This document shows positions 13,456-22,045 of a stretch of DNA of 32,482 bases, one piece after another. The DNA lies in contig JAZSNN010000025.1 of the NCBI GenBank assembly GCA_045536425.1, positions 1-32,482 of the forward strand, in the 5' to 3' direction. The notes below the pieces were generated by a model. The model ran no database searches and was not told the DNA's origin. It saw only the letters and a program-made list of their open reading frames with translations. This DNA is from UBA11540 sp045536425 (GTDB lineage: Bacteria; Bacillota; Clostridia; Oscillospirales; Ruminococcaceae). The translations under genes were made by a program, and so were the position numbers. The first letter of the stretch is position 1. The number at the start of each line of letters is the position of its first letter.

Positions 13456-13998
13456 ATGAAAGCCACTGGAATAGTTAGAAGAATAGACGACCTTGGTCGT
13501 GTGGTTATACCGAAAGAAATCAGAAGAACGATGCGAATCCGCGAGGGAGATCCGCTCGAGATTTACACCGACAACAACGGGGAGGTCATCTTCAAAAAAT
13601 ACTCGCCGATAGGCGATTTGTCTGCAGTTGCGGCGGACTATGCCGAGGTGCTGAGCAAGGCGTGCGGCTACCCCGTTATCGTCTGCGACAGCGACCACGT
13701 TATCGCGGTGTCGGGAATGCCCAAGAAAGAGATCTTAGAGCGCAGAATTTCCACCCAGCTCGAAGACCTGCAGGAAAACCGCAGAAACTACCTCTACGCT
13801 TCGCGCGACGTTCAAAAGCTGATGCCCGTCGAGGGCGTCGACCGTCACGCACTTGCATCTTCGCCGATTTTGGTTGCAGGCGACATCTGCGGAACCATCA
13901 GCATTCTCGCAAGCGAGCCAAACTCGGTTGCCGCCGAGAGCGACAACAAGCTCGTTTTGGTTGCTGCAAACTTTCTCGCAAAACAGATGGAAGAATGA
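13456..13998 (+). CDS. spoVT: Stage V sporulation protein T, AbrB-family regulator
   Basis: 180 residues, the length of SpoVT. An N-terminal swapped-hairpin AbrB DNA-binding domain (MKATGIVRRIDDLGRVVIPKEIRRT..., residues 1-50) is joined to a GAF-like effector domain (about 60-178, with SPILVAGDICGTISIL). SpoVT controls late forespore genes under sigma-G, so the organism or its recent ancestor forms spores. AGGAGA lies 11 bases before the ATG. Monocistronic: a GTAGGGGCG repeat lies upstream and a strong hairpin follows at once. Confidence 0.95.
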   Translation: MKATGIVRRIDDLGRVVIPKEIRRTMRIREGDPLEIYTDNNGEVIFKKYSPIGDLSAVAADYAEVLSKACGYPVIVCDSDHVIAVSGMPKKEILERRISTQLEDLQENRRNYLYASRDVQKLMPVEGVDRHALASSPILVAGDICGTISILASEPNSVAAESDNKLVLVAANFLAKQMEE

Positions 13999-14036
13999 AA
14001 AAGCAGCCGACTGCCCCCTCGCAGTCGGCTGCTTTT
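13999..14036. terminator. Terminator between spoVT and PadR-like gene
   Basis: A 16-base perfect stem, AAAAGCAGCCGACTGC (13999-14014) and its complement (14021-14036), follows the spoVT stop directly. It can serve both converging genes. Confidence 0.88.
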
Positions 14037-14053
14037 CATTGTTCAAGAAAATA

Positions 14054-14419
14054 CTATTCTTTGTCGAGATATCCGAGCAAAGAATTCATACCGGAAGAAA
14101 ATGCGTCATATTCCTTGCGCATCTGCTCAAGATATGCCTTTCCTTCGTCGGTGATGCGGTAGAATGCACGCAGACGATTGTCCGATACACGCTTTCCGTC
14201 GTCGGCGATAAAACCGTAACCTGTCAATCTATAGATTAGGGCATAGGGAAATGTGATTTTGCAATGAGAGTTGCTCTTTTCGTCCAGAAGCTTGAGAATT
14301 TCGTAGATAGACATCGGTCGCTTTTCCAGACAACTGAGAACAAGAAACTCTGTCAGACCCTTCTTAAGATTTTCGGTTAGGTTTCCATCAAAATTTTTGG
14401 ACTTTACAACCATAGCCAT
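14054..14419 (-). CDS. PadR-like winged-helix regulator
   Basis: 121 residues with a PadR-type winged helix: GLTEFLVLSCLEKRPMSIYEILKLLDE, then TFPYALIYRLTGYGFI and a wing ending FYRITDEGKAYLEQM. A helical dimerisation tail follows. GGAGAAGG precedes the ATG at 14419. It lies 51 bases after the solute-binding lipoprotein gene on the same strand; a TATAAT motif in that gap suggests it may have its own promoter. Ligand unknown. Confidence 0.85.
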   Translation of the reverse strand: MAMVVKSKNFDGNLTENLKKGLTEFLVLSCLEKRPMSIYEILKLLDEKSNSHCKITFPYALIYRLTGYGFIADDGKRVSDNRLRAFYRITDEGKAYLEQMRKEYDAFSSGMNSLLGYLDKE

Positions 14420-14470
14420 GTTTTTCCTTCTCCTTCACGCTGTATTATATGACAGATTTAATACGCTTAT

Positions 14471-15460
14471 TTACTGTGAAACAGTTTCACTCGTTGTAGC
14501 TGACAGGTCAATGTTTGTAACCCCCGGATACATTGTTTCAGCCATCTCATAGAACGTTGAAATTAAATTTATAGAACACTTTTCAACGAGTGCGGTATTG
14601 ACAGTAGTAATGTTTCCCTGTTTTACTGCGGTTTTAACTTTGTATGCGCTCTTTATAGAAAGAGCATCAACGTCAACCTGCGGGGAGACAAAGATGTAGT
14701 GCGGGTTGATGGATTTGAGCGCATCGTCGGAAACGAAATAGCCTTCCGAATCCGAAGCCGCATTTCCAATTCCGATATATTCGAGGATGTCGTTTTCAAT
14801 AGTAGAGCCCGCTGCGATGTAGTTGTCGAGCGAATGAATTATCATAACCGAAACCGCATCGGTCATTGCATTATCTCTGCGGTATCTTTCGATTTTGAGC
14901 TTCAGCTCATCGAGCTTGTCTGTAAACGCCTGAGCGTTTTTAGCGCCTTTAACAAGACCGTCGAGCTTCCCCTCAAAAACAACGGTGATGTCGCTGTAAA
15001 TTCCCGTAAGCTCCTTGATAGAGGATGGGTGGTTGAGAGCGATAACCGCTATATTGTTTTTGGAAAGCCACATAATCGTGTCTTCGCTGAGCGGTTGAGT
15101 TGTGAAGACGTATTCGGGAGACAGCTTTATAATCTCCTCGAGCTTTGGCTCGGCGGCAGTTCCAACGTCGGGAAGCCTGAGCACCGTGGTCGAAAACATA
15201 CAGTTGGAGCTTCTGCCCACAAGCTTGTCCTCATAGCCGTATTCACAGATGAGGTCGGTGAGCATCGGAGAGAGCGAAACCACACGGGTGGGTTCGGTGC
15301 CAATGGTGACGTCCCTGACCGTCACGGGAAAGGGCTGAGGCTCACTGGAAACGTTTTCAGTCGAGGAAACAGAAGAAGAACCGTCGCTTGACAAGCCACA
15401 ACTGACAGTGGCAGAAAGCAAAAGGGTGAACACAACAAGCAAACAAACCAGCTTTTTCAT
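14471..15460 (-). CDS. Orphan ABC solute-binding lipoprotein (BtuF/FepB-like)
   Basis: About 329 residues. A lipoprotein signal (KKLVCLLVVFTLLLSATVSCG, lipidated Cys in TVSC) and a Ser-rich spacer precede a cluster 2-type binding fold: RVVSLSPMLTDLICEYGYEDKLVGRSSNC at the front and INPHYIFVSPQVD in the second lobe. These proteins bind cobalamin, haem or siderophore iron. No permease or ATPase gene lies nearby, so it must use a transporter encoded elsewhere or act as a sensor. GGAGG sits 2 and 5 bases before two successive ATGs; the second (15460) has the better spacing. The first TTG frame start would lie inside the ribosome site. Confidence 0.82.
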   Translation of the reverse strand: MKKLVCLLVVFTLLLSATVSCGLSSDGSSSVSSTENVSSEPQPFPVTVRDVTIGTEPTRVVSLSPMLTDLICEYGYEDKLVGRSSNCMFSTTVLRLPDVGTAAEPKLEEIIKLSPEYVFTTQPLSEDTIMWLSKNNIAVIALNHPSSIKELTGIYSDITVVFEGKLDGLVKGAKNAQAFTDKLDELKLKIERYRRDNAMTDAVSVMIIHSLDNYIAAGSTIENDILEYIGIGNAASDSEGYFVSDDALKSINPHYIFVSPQVDVDALSIKSAYKVKTAVKQGNITTVNTALVEKCSINLISTFYEMAETMYPGVTNIDLSATTSETVSQ

Positions 15461-15607
15461 CATTTCCTCCAAACAAATTAACTCATAATATATTTTACTA
15501 TCAAATTATAAAAAAATCAAGTGCGGTTTGGTGAAAACGCAGATGTTTTTTTAGAAAATTTGAAATTTTTTTAGGGAATTTTCAAAAAAAGTCGAAAAAA
15601 AGCAACC

Positions 15608-15627
15608 GACCGCCAAAAAAGGCGGTC
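15608..15627 (-). terminator. Terminator of the nusA-ribF operon
   Basis: GACCGCC (15608-15614) and GGCGGTC (15621-15627) form a stem; the minus strand runs on into a T tract at 15595-15601. It lies just after ribF. The stretch up to 15,540 is very A/T-rich with no gene. Confidence 0.75.
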
Positions 15628-15635
15628 AAAAAAAT

Positions 15636-16541
15636 TTAATATTTAAAGAAATTTTCTGCAAAAGTCCGATCGGACGCGATTGCAAGACGAAGCTCATCTG
15701 TCGAAAAAAACTTCTTTTCGGGGCGGATGAAGCTCACGAGCTCGACCTTGACACACCTGTCATACAGCTCCCCGTCAAAGTCGAAAATGTTTGTTTCCGC
15801 CAAAACAGTTTCACTTTTCGAAACGGTGGGCTTTGTTCCGACGTTTGTGACGGAGGGATAGACCTCGCCGTCTATGTGTGTCAGCGAAGCGTAGACGCCA
15901 AAACGCGGGGTGAGAACACTCGTGTCAATTGGCTGATTTATGGTAGGAAAGCTCATTTTGCTTCCCAGTTTCTTGCCGTGAACTACTGCGGAATTTACAG
16001 AAAAATATCTTTTGCACATATCAAAGTAGGTCTTCATATCGCCCTCGCAGAGTGCACTTCTCATTGCAGAGGAGCTGACAGTTTTGCCGTTTTCGGTTAT
16101 ACAGTCGATGACGACAAGCCTAGCGCCGTGTTCTTCACACAGCCTTTTGAGCAAGGTGACATCGCCCAAATCTCTGCCGAATCGAAAGTCAAAACCGCAG
16201 CAAAGGATTTTTGCCTTCATCTTGTTAAAGAGGACATCGACCACAAACTCCTCGGCAGAGAGGTTTGAAAACTCCGAAAAATCGGGTATGAGCAGAAGCT
16301 CAGCACCCAGCTTTTCGATGCCGTCGATTCTGTCCTGAACACTCATAAGCGGTACAAAATCCTTCTTTGACGCAGGGTGTGAGCTGTTTGTCGTGAAGGT
16401 AAACACGGCAGGAACGAGCCCACTATCCACTGCTGAGGCAATAACAGCCTGATGCGCCTTGTGGAGTCCGTCAAAAAGACCCAACGCTATGGCACATTCA
16501 CGGTCGTTATTTATGCTGTCAAGGGTTGTAAAAATCCTCAT
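15636..16541 (-). CDS. ribF: Bifunctional riboflavin kinase/FAD synthetase
   Basis: 301 residues, typical RibF length. The N-terminal nucleotidyltransferase domain has GLFDGLHKAHQAVI and SSSAMRSAL; the C-terminal riboflavin kinase domain has VHGKKLGSKMSFPTIN and FGVYAS. It converts riboflavin to FMN and then FAD in the cytoplasm. The ATG overlaps the truB stop (ATGA), and GAGGAG precedes it, showing translational coupling. Last gene of the operon. The truB-ribF pairing is common in bacteria. Confidence 0.95.
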   Translation of the reverse strand: MRIFTTLDSINNDRECAIALGLFDGLHKAHQAVIASAVDSGLVPAVFTFTTNSSHPASKKDFVPLMSVQDRIDGIEKLGAELLLIPDFSEFSNLSAEEFVVDVLFNKMKAKILCCGFDFRFGRDLGDVTLLKRLCEEHGARLVVIDCITENGKTVSSSAMRSALCEGDMKTYFDMCKRYFSVNSAVVHGKKLGSKMSFPTINQPIDTSVLTPRFGVYASLTHIDGEVYPSVTNVGTKPTVSKSETVLAETNIFDFDGELYDRCVKVELVSFIRPEKKFFSTDELRLAIASDRTFAENFFKY

Positions 16542-17449
16542 TCTAACTCCTCTTTGGTGCGAAATTGCTTGTGGCATCTGAGTACTCTTTTGCCGTTTTC
16601 TTCTGCGATATAGGCGGTCGCGATAAAAATATCACCGCAAAAAACCGCAATACTGTCGTCTTTTCCGTGAAAATCGAGCCTATCTGCGTCGAGCTTGACA
16701 CCGTTTAGAAAAGCTTCGGCTTTTTTGCGATTCAATACGAGCCTGTCCATAAACGAGAAAACTCGGTCAATAGGCAGAATGGCGTCTTTTAAAATTTCGG
16801 GGTCGGAAAGCTTCTGTGCCTCTTCAATGGTGATGCAGTCGGAAAGGGAAAATCCTGCCGCGCGCGTTCTTCTCAGCGCGGTCATAACCGCTCCCGTACC
16901 AAGCTTTTGTCCTATATCGTGACAGATGGTGCGTATGTAGGTGCCCTTTGAGCAGGAAATCACAAGTTTTCCGCTCTGCGAGGCTTCGTCAAAGGACAAA
17001 AGTTCGATTTTATAAACCTCGATTTCGCGGGGCTTTCTCTCGATTTCTATTCCCTGACGCGCGAGGTCATAGAGCTTTTTGCCATCGACCTTGACTGCCG
17101 AAAACATCGGTGGAATTTGGGACTGCTTTCCCAAAAAGCTCTCGACAACGGGCTTTAAATCATCTAGGGTGACAGTGCTTTCACATTCACTTTGCACCTT
17201 GCCCGTACTGTCCTGTGTGTCGGTGACAACACCAAGTCTAAATTCTGCCTCATACTCCTTGTCGGAGTCGGGGAGCATATCACACGCCTTGGTTGCCCTG
17301 CCGATGAAAACGGGCAGAACTCCCGTCGCCATAGGGTCGAGCGTACCCGCGTGACCGATACGACGAATTTTAGTGATACCGCGAAGCTTTGCCACCACGT
17401 CAAAGGAGGTAAAGCCTTCGGGTTTGTCGATACATATGATACCGTTCAT
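16538..17449 (-). CDS. truB: tRNA pseudouridine(55) synthase
   Basis: 303 residues. The catalytic motif GHAGTLDPMATGVLPV has the nucleophile Asp at about residue 38; the start MNGIICIDKPEGFTSFDVV and the C-terminal PUA-like region also fit TruB. It makes the universal T-loop pseudouridine 55. The ATG at 17449 is preferred over the GTG two codons earlier, because the GAGGTG site would overlap the latter. Located after an intrinsic terminator, so its level may be lower than that of upstream genes unless a promoter lies nearby. Confidence 0.96.
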   Translation of the reverse strand: MNGIICIDKPEGFTSFDVVAKLRGITKIRRIGHAGTLDPMATGVLPVFIGRATKACDMLPDSDKEYEAEFRLGVVTDTQDSTGKVQSECESTVTLDDLKPVVESFLGKQSQIPPMFSAVKVDGKKLYDLARQGIEIERKPREIEVYKIELLSFDEASQSGKLVISCSKGTYIRTICHDIGQKLGTGAVMTALRRTRAAGFSLSDCITIEEAQKLSDPEILKDAILPIDRVFSFMDRLVLNRKKAEAFLNGVKLDADRLDFHGKDDSIAVFCGDIFIATAYIAEENGKRVLRCHKQFRTKEELE

Positions 17450-17466
17450 AGACACCTCAACAAAAA

Positions 17467-17490
17467 TCTCCCGTTTATAAAAACGGGAGA
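17467..17490 (-). terminator. Intrinsic terminator inside the operon (nrnA/truB gap)
   Basis: TCTCCCGTTT (17467-17476) and AAACGGGAGA (17481-17490) form a 10-base perfect stem with a 4-base loop, followed on the minus strand by TTTTTG. It stands in the 45-base gap between nrnA and truB and should reduce truB-ribF transcription. Confidence 0.8.
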
Positions 17491-17494
17491 AGGG

Positions 17495-18433
17495 TCATTT
17501 CAAATATTCGGAAATAACAAAAACTATCTCCCTTATAGCGTCCTCGAGCGAGGATTCGATGGTGCATCCTGCCGCGCGAAAATGTCCGCCGCCGCCAAAT
17601 CGCTTGCAGACAGCCGAGGCATCGACCGCATCACCCGTGCGAACAGACGCCTTAAAGCCGTTTTCGACTTCCTTGAGGAAAACGCCTGCTTCTACACCCT
17701 CAATCTGTCGGGTGAGAGCAGCAATTCCGTCGAGCTCGTCGTTGGCAATGCCTGTTTTTTCGATAAGGTCGCGGGTGACATATACAACAGCGCACCTGTC
17801 GTCGAGGAAGAACTGCATATTCTTGAAAACAGCTCTCTCAATAGCGAGTCTGCCCTTTGATTTTGTTTCAAACATCAAGCGGTTTATCATTCCCGCTTCA
17901 GCGCCTTTTTCCATCATCTCAGCTGCGATTCTGTGGGTTTCGGGCTGTGTGCTCGGGTATCTAAAGCATCCTGTGTCGGTCGAAAGACCTGTGTAGATAC
18001 AATTTGCGATGTTTTTGTCAATCTCGACACCGAGCGCGACAAGAACGCGGTAGATAATCTGTGCCGTAGCCGCCGCCTCACCGTCGAGCAGGGTGGTTTT
18101 TGCGTAGAGCTTGTTTGACGGATGATGGTCGATACAAAGGTCAACCCTGTCACCGTAGACCGCCTCTAGAGCGCCCAAAAGCTTTGGGTCAGCCACATCA
18201 ACCGCAATGACGACCTTTTCCTCAAACTGTTCGTCACAGTAGGAAATGTAGGAATATTTTTGCGGTACGGGGTCAGCGCAGACAACACGAGCCTTCTTGC
18301 CAAGGGAACGAAGCCCGAGGCAAAGCGCAAAGGCAGAGCCAAGGGTGTCTCCGTCAGGACTTCTGTGACAGAGTATCAAAAAAGAGTCACCCGTAAGCAA
18401 AAAATCTTTAACTGTCAAAACGTCAGTTTTCAT
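17495..18433 (-). CDS. nrnA: DHH-family oligoribonuclease/pAp phosphatase
   Basis: 312 residues, the size of NrnA. The metal-binding motifs of the DHH domain are visible: LCHRSPDGDTLGSA, IAVDVADP, CIDHHPSN and TGLSTDTGCFRY. The C-terminal DHHA1 domain ends in RFGGGGHFRAAG. It degrades short RNA oligomers and 3'-phosphoadenosine 5'-phosphate in the cytoplasm. Its start overlaps the rbfA stop by one base. The position after rbfA matches many Firmicutes operons. Confidence 0.93.
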   Translation of the reverse strand: MKTDVLTVKDFLLTGDSFLILCHRSPDGDTLGSAFALCLGLRSLGKKARVVCADPVPQKYSYISYCDEQFEEKVVIAVDVADPKLLGALEAVYGDRVDLCIDHHPSNKLYAKTTLLDGEAAATAQIIYRVLVALGVEIDKNIANCIYTGLSTDTGCFRYPSTQPETHRIAAEMMEKGAEAGMINRLMFETKSKGRLAIERAVFKNMQFFLDDRCAVVYVTRDLIEKTGIANDELDGIAALTRQIEGVEAGVFLKEVENGFKASVRTGDAVDASAVCKRFGGGGHFRAAGCTIESSLEDAIREIVFVISEYLK

Positions 18434-18780
18434 TATTTCTCCTTGTTCGCCTGATTTATAAGGCCAAGAATCTGCGCACTGTGTTCAATAGAATCGTCAG
18501 CGATAAACTTCAGCTCGGGCAGACGGCGCATTTCGAGTCTGAGACCGAGTTCGCGACGGATGAATCCTGCCGCATTTTTGAGTCCCTTTACCGATTCCTT
18601 TGCCGCCTCGATGCCTTCAACCGCGCTGACGTAGACCTTTGCATAGGAAAGGTCGTTGCTCACGTCAACCTTAACGATGGTCAAAAAACCGCTGATTCTT
18701 GGGTCTTTGAGTGAACGAAAGATGTCGGTGAGCTCTCGGCGGATGTCCTCCGCCGATCGCATAGATTTAAAGTTCGGCAT
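18433..18780 (-). CDS. rbfA: Ribosome-binding factor A
   Basis: 115 residues with a single KH-like fold: IRRELTDIFRSLKDPRISGFLTIVKVDVSNDLSYAKVYVS and LRLEMRRLPELKFIADDSIEHSAQI. It helps mature the 30S subunit and 16S rRNA. It lies 11 bases after infB and overlaps nrnA by one base. Confidence 0.95.
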   Translation of the reverse strand: MPNFKSMRSAEDIRRELTDIFRSLKDPRISGFLTIVKVDVSNDLSYAKVYVSAVEGIEAAKESVKGLKNAAGFIRRELGLRLEMRRLPELKFIADDSIEHSAQILGLINQANKEK

Positions 18781-18791
18781 TTTTATACCTC

Positions 18792-21452
18792 TTAGTCTCT
18801 ATATTCTTCCATAACGAAGGCTTCGTAGATGTCGCCTTCCTTAACATCATTAAACTTCTCAAGACCGATACCGCACTCATAGCCGGAAGCCACTTCCTTA
18901 GCATCGTCCTTGAAGCGCTTGAGGGAGCTCATCTTGTCTTCGGCAATGATGATACCCTCGCGGACAACACGAATCTGGTCGTTTCTCATAACCTTACCGC
19001 TGACAACGTAGCAGCCTGCAATAGCGCCGACACCGGAGATCTTGTAAACGGCTCTGACCTCGATGCGTCCGTGCTCAACCTCTCTGAATTTGGGAGCGAG
19101 CATACCCTTCATAGCCGATTCGATTTCCTCGATAGCGTCGTAGATGATACGGTACAAACGAATGTCAACACCGTCGCGCTCTGCAGTTTCTTTTGCGAGC
19201 GGGTCGGGACGAACGTTAAAGCCGACGATGATAGCGTTAGAAGCGTTTGCGAGCATAACGTCGGACTCGGTAACTCCACCAACTGCGCCGTGGATAACGC
19301 GAACGCGAACTTCCTCGTTGGACAGCTTTTCGAGAGATTGACGAACCGCCTCAACGGAGCCCTGAACGTCAGCCTTGACGATGATGGGAAGCTCCTTAAC
19401 CTCACCCTCTGCAATCTGCGAGAAGAGGTTGTCGAGTGTAACCTTCTGATAAGCCTTGAACTGTTCTTCCTTGGCTTCGTGCTTTCTCTGCTCAACGAGC
19501 TCTCTTGCAAGACGCTCATCCTCAACAGCGTTGAAAACGTCGCCTGCACTGGGAACTTCGGTGAGACCTGTAATCTCAACAGGGATAGAAGGACCAGCCT
19601 CGCTAACGCGCTTGCCCTTGTCGTCGGTCATAACTCTGACCCTACCAACGCAGGTTCCCGCGATAACAACGTCGCCTGTTCTGAGTGTACCGTTCTGTAC
19701 AAGGATTGTGGCAACAGGGCCGCGTCCCTTGTCGAGCTTTGCCTCGATAACAGTACCCTTTGCAAGACGGTTGGGGTTAGCCTTGAGCTCCTTAACGTCT
19801 GCAACGAGCTGTACTGTTTCGAGAAGTGTATCAATTCCTGTGCCTGCCTTTGCGGAAACGGGAACGCAGATAACGTCTCCGCCCCACTCCTCAGGAACAA
19901 GTCCGTGCTCGGTGAGCTGTTGTTTAACTCTGTCGGGGTTAGCCTCGGGTTTATCCATCTTGTTGATAGCAACGATGATGTCAACCCCTGCAGCTTTTGC
20001 GTGGTTGATAGCCTCTATTGTCTGGGGCATAATACCGTCATCAGCCGCAACAACGAGGATAGCGATGTCGGTAACCTGAGCACCGCGGGCACGCATAGAG
20101 GTAAACGCCGCGTGACCGGGGGTGTCGAGGAAGGTAAGCGGTCTGCCAAGAGCCTCAACGGTATACGCACCGATGTGCTGTGTGATACCGCCCGCCTCGG
20201 TAGAGGTAACGCTTGTGTGACGGATAGCGTCGAGAAGCGAGGTCTTACCGTGGTCAACGTGACCCATAACAACGACGATAGGACATCTTCCTACCAGATC
20301 CTCTGCAGAGTCCTCGGTAGTGTCGATAAGTCTTTCTTCGATGGTAACTACAACCTCTTTTTCAACCTTGGCACCCATTTCCATAGCAACCAAAGCCGCG
20401 GTGTCATAGTCAATAGTCTGCGAAACGGAAGCCATAACACCCATCATCATCAGCTTTTTGATGACCTCGGACGCTGTGACCTTCATCTTGGAAGCGAGCT
20501 CACCAACAAGGATTTCGTCACCAATAGTGATGGTGATAGGTCCTTTCTTCGCTCTTTCCATCTCGATTCTCTTGAGTCGCTCAGCCTCGGATTCCTTCTT
20601 GGACATATGCTGGCGGTTCTTCTGAGATTTCTGATTTATCTTCTGCTTTGCCTGTGCAAAGTCATTTACAGAACGCTTTGTAGAAGCGAGCTGCTCATAT
20701 TTTTCGTTATACTTGTCGAGGTTGACGTCAACAGTTCTTGTGTCAACGGTCTTCATCTCAACGGGGCCTCTTGTAGAAGAGAAGTTGTCGCGGTTTTTCT
20801 GCTTCTGCACGGGAGATGCAGAGGGCATATTAACGTTGATGTTGACCTTCTCGGTAACCTCAGCGGCACTAACGCTGACTGCGGGTTTGCGGTCACGGTT
20901 AAAGTCGCGCTGACCGTCACGGTTAAAGGGCTTCTGTCCGTCCTTGTTAAAGGGAGGTCTCTGTCCGTCACGGCCCATAGGCTTCTGTCCGTCGCGATTA
21001 AAAGGCTTTTGACCGTCCTTGTTGAAGGGAGGCTTCTGTCCGTCGCGATTGAACTGAGGCTTTTGCCCATCCTTGTTAAAAGGAGGCTTCTGTCCGTCAC
21101 GGTTAAACTGAGGTCTGTCACCCTGAGGTCTGTCGTTTCTGGGCTCGGGCTTCTTTTCAGCGGGCTTTTCGACCGGCTTTTTCTCCTCAGCCTTTTTCTC
21201 AACGGGCTTCTCCTCAACAGGAGCTTCCTCTGCGGGAGAAGACTTCACGTTCATAGTATCGTTGAAATATTCGTTGAAGTTCTTTACCGCGGTTTCCTGT
21301 GTAAAGGTTTCAAAAACGTAGTTTAGCTCTTCCTCGGTGAGAACTGTCATATGCTTTTTCTGTTCGGAATTCAGCTTGTCGAGAAGGTCGATAACATCCT
21401 TGCTCTTTTTACCGAAATCCTTTGCAAGTTCATTAACTCTGTATTTTATCAT
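18792..21452 (-). CDS. infB: Translation initiation factor IF-2
   Basis: 886 residues. An IF2_N-like start (MIKYRVNELAKDFGKKSKDVIDLL) is followed by a Lys/Glu/Pro-rich linker, nine tandem FN(R/K)DGQKP units (about 113-188), a second IF2_N region (about 303-345), the G domain with GHVDHGKTS (397-405), DTPGHAAF, NKMDKPEANP and SAKAGTG, and the C-terminal fMet-tRNA-binding domains. It delivers initiator tRNA to the 30S subunit. AAGGAGGA precedes the ATG. The length exceeds B. subtilis IF-2 (about 716) because of the linker. Confidence 0.97.
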   Translation of the reverse strand: MIKYRVNELAKDFGKKSKDVIDLLDKLNSEQKKHMTVLTEEELNYVFETFTQETAVKNFNEYFNDTMNVKSSPAEEAPVEEKPVEKKAEEKKPVEKPAEKKPEPRNDRPQGDRPQFNRDGQKPPFNKDGQKPQFNRDGQKPPFNKDGQKPFNRDGQKPMGRDGQRPPFNKDGQKPFNRDGQRDFNRDRKPAVSVSAAEVTEKVNINVNMPSASPVQKQKNRDNFSSTRGPVEMKTVDTRTVDVNLDKYNEKYEQLASTKRSVNDFAQAKQKINQKSQKNRQHMSKKESEAERLKRIEMERAKKGPITITIGDEILVGELASKMKVTASEVIKKLMMMGVMASVSQTIDYDTAALVAMEMGAKVEKEVVVTIEERLIDTTEDSAEDLVGRCPIVVVMGHVDHGKTSLLDAIRHTSVTSTEAGGITQHIGAYTVEALGRPLTFLDTPGHAAFTSMRARGAQVTDIAILVVAADDGIMPQTIEAINHAKAAGVDIIVAINKMDKPEANPDRVKQQLTEHGLVPEEWGGDVICVPVSAKAGTGIDTLLETVQLVADVKELKANPNRLAKGTVIEAKLDKGRGPVATILVQNGTLRTGDVVIAGTCVGRVRVMTDDKGKRVSEAGPSIPVEITGLTEVPSAGDVFNAVEDERLARELVEQRKHEAKEEQFKAYQKVTLDNLFSQIAEGEVKELPIIVKADVQGSVEAVRQSLEKLSNEEVRVRVIHGAVGGVTESDVMLANASNAIIVGFNVRPDPLAKETAERDGVDIRLYRIIYDAIEEIESAMKGMLAPKFREVEHGRIEVRAVYKISGVGAIAGCYVVSGKVMRNDQIRVVREGIIIAEDKMSSLKRFKDDAKEVASGYECGIGLEKFNDVKEGDIYEAFVMEEYRD
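20889..21116 (-). repeat. In-frame tandem repeats in infB linker
   Basis: About nine 8-10-codon units encoding FN(R/K)DGQ(K/R)P(P/Q/F) repeat in tandem, with codons conserved enough that the DNA itself repeats. The unit number is likely to vary between strains through slippage or recombination. The segment encodes a disordered, positively charged linker. Confidence 0.9.
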
Positions 21453-21469
21453 ATACCCAATTGTCCTCC

Positions 21470-21796
21470 TTAGACACCTTGCAATATGCTGTCAATCTTT
21501 TTACAAAGATTTTGGTCTGTCACACACAAGACTCCGTTGAGCCTGTTTGTGATACCGCTAATCTGAAACATACTAAGCGGGGTTTTTCTGATAGCCACGC
21601 CCGTTTTCGTGCAGAGAAAATCGATTTCCTTTTCGCTTTTCTGAGAAAGGTCACAGGCAAGATATACCGTACAAGCGGGATTTTTCAAAAGCTCTTCCTT
21701 TACCGAGTCGAACCCGAAAACGAGCTTTCCCGCCTTTCGTGAGATTGAGAACATTCCCAAAAGTCTATTTTCCAAGCTGTTCGTCCAACCTTTCAT
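21470..21796 (-). CDS. ylxQ: L7Ae-family ribosomal/RNA-binding protein YlxQ
   Basis: 108 residues with an L7Ae/L30e fold: LLGMFSISRKAGKLVFGFDSV, then TVYLACDLSQKSEKEIDFLC. It sits between rnpM and infB as in B. subtilis. The chosen ATG (21796), with GAGGAA upstream, overlaps rnpM by 32 bases; a shorter start at 21754 would remove the overlap but lacks a clear ribosome site. It binds kink-turn-like RNA; its target is uncertain. Confidence 0.87.
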   Translation of the reverse strand: MKGWTNSLENRLLGMFSISRKAGKLVFGFDSVKEELLKNPACTVYLACDLSQKSEKEIDFLCTKTGVAIRKTPLSMFQISGITNRLNGVLCVTDQNLCKKIDSILQGV

Positions 21797-22028
21797 ACAG
21801 TTCCTCGCCGATTTCACAGCCAAAGGTTCTGTCAAGTCTTTTGGATCTAACTGCTTTTTTCAGACAGTCTCTGTCAGAGCAGATATATGCGCCTCTGCCC
21901 GACTTTTTTCCTGTCGAGTCGATAGAAACCTCTCCCTCGGGGGAGCGGACAACGCGGATGAGCTCGGTTTTCGGCTTCATCTTTGAACAGCCGACACACA
22001 TTCTCATCGGTATTTTCTTAGCAGTCAT
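21765..22028 (-). CDS. rnpM: RNase P modulator RnpM (YlxR)
   Basis: 87 residues with the DUF448 pattern: RMCVGCSKMKPKTELIRVVR near the start and GRGAYICSDRDCLKKA in the middle, plus a helical tail. Reported in B. subtilis to bind RNase P RNA and lower its activity. Found between nusA and ylxQ in the standard order. Confidence 0.93.
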   Translation of the reverse strand: MTAKKIPMRMCVGCSKMKPKTELIRVVRSPEGEVSIDSTGKKSGRGAYICSDRDCLKKAVRSKRLDRTFGCEIGEELYERLDEQLGK

Positions 22029-22045
22029 AAAACCACCACCATCAA

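Noticed and set aside
19071..21326. A 751-codon open frame on the plus strand across infB
   Set aside because: It is antisense to infB, whose identity is certain. The translation is Leu/Val/Asn/Arg-biased with no domain and no ribosome site; it is a by-product of infB codon use.
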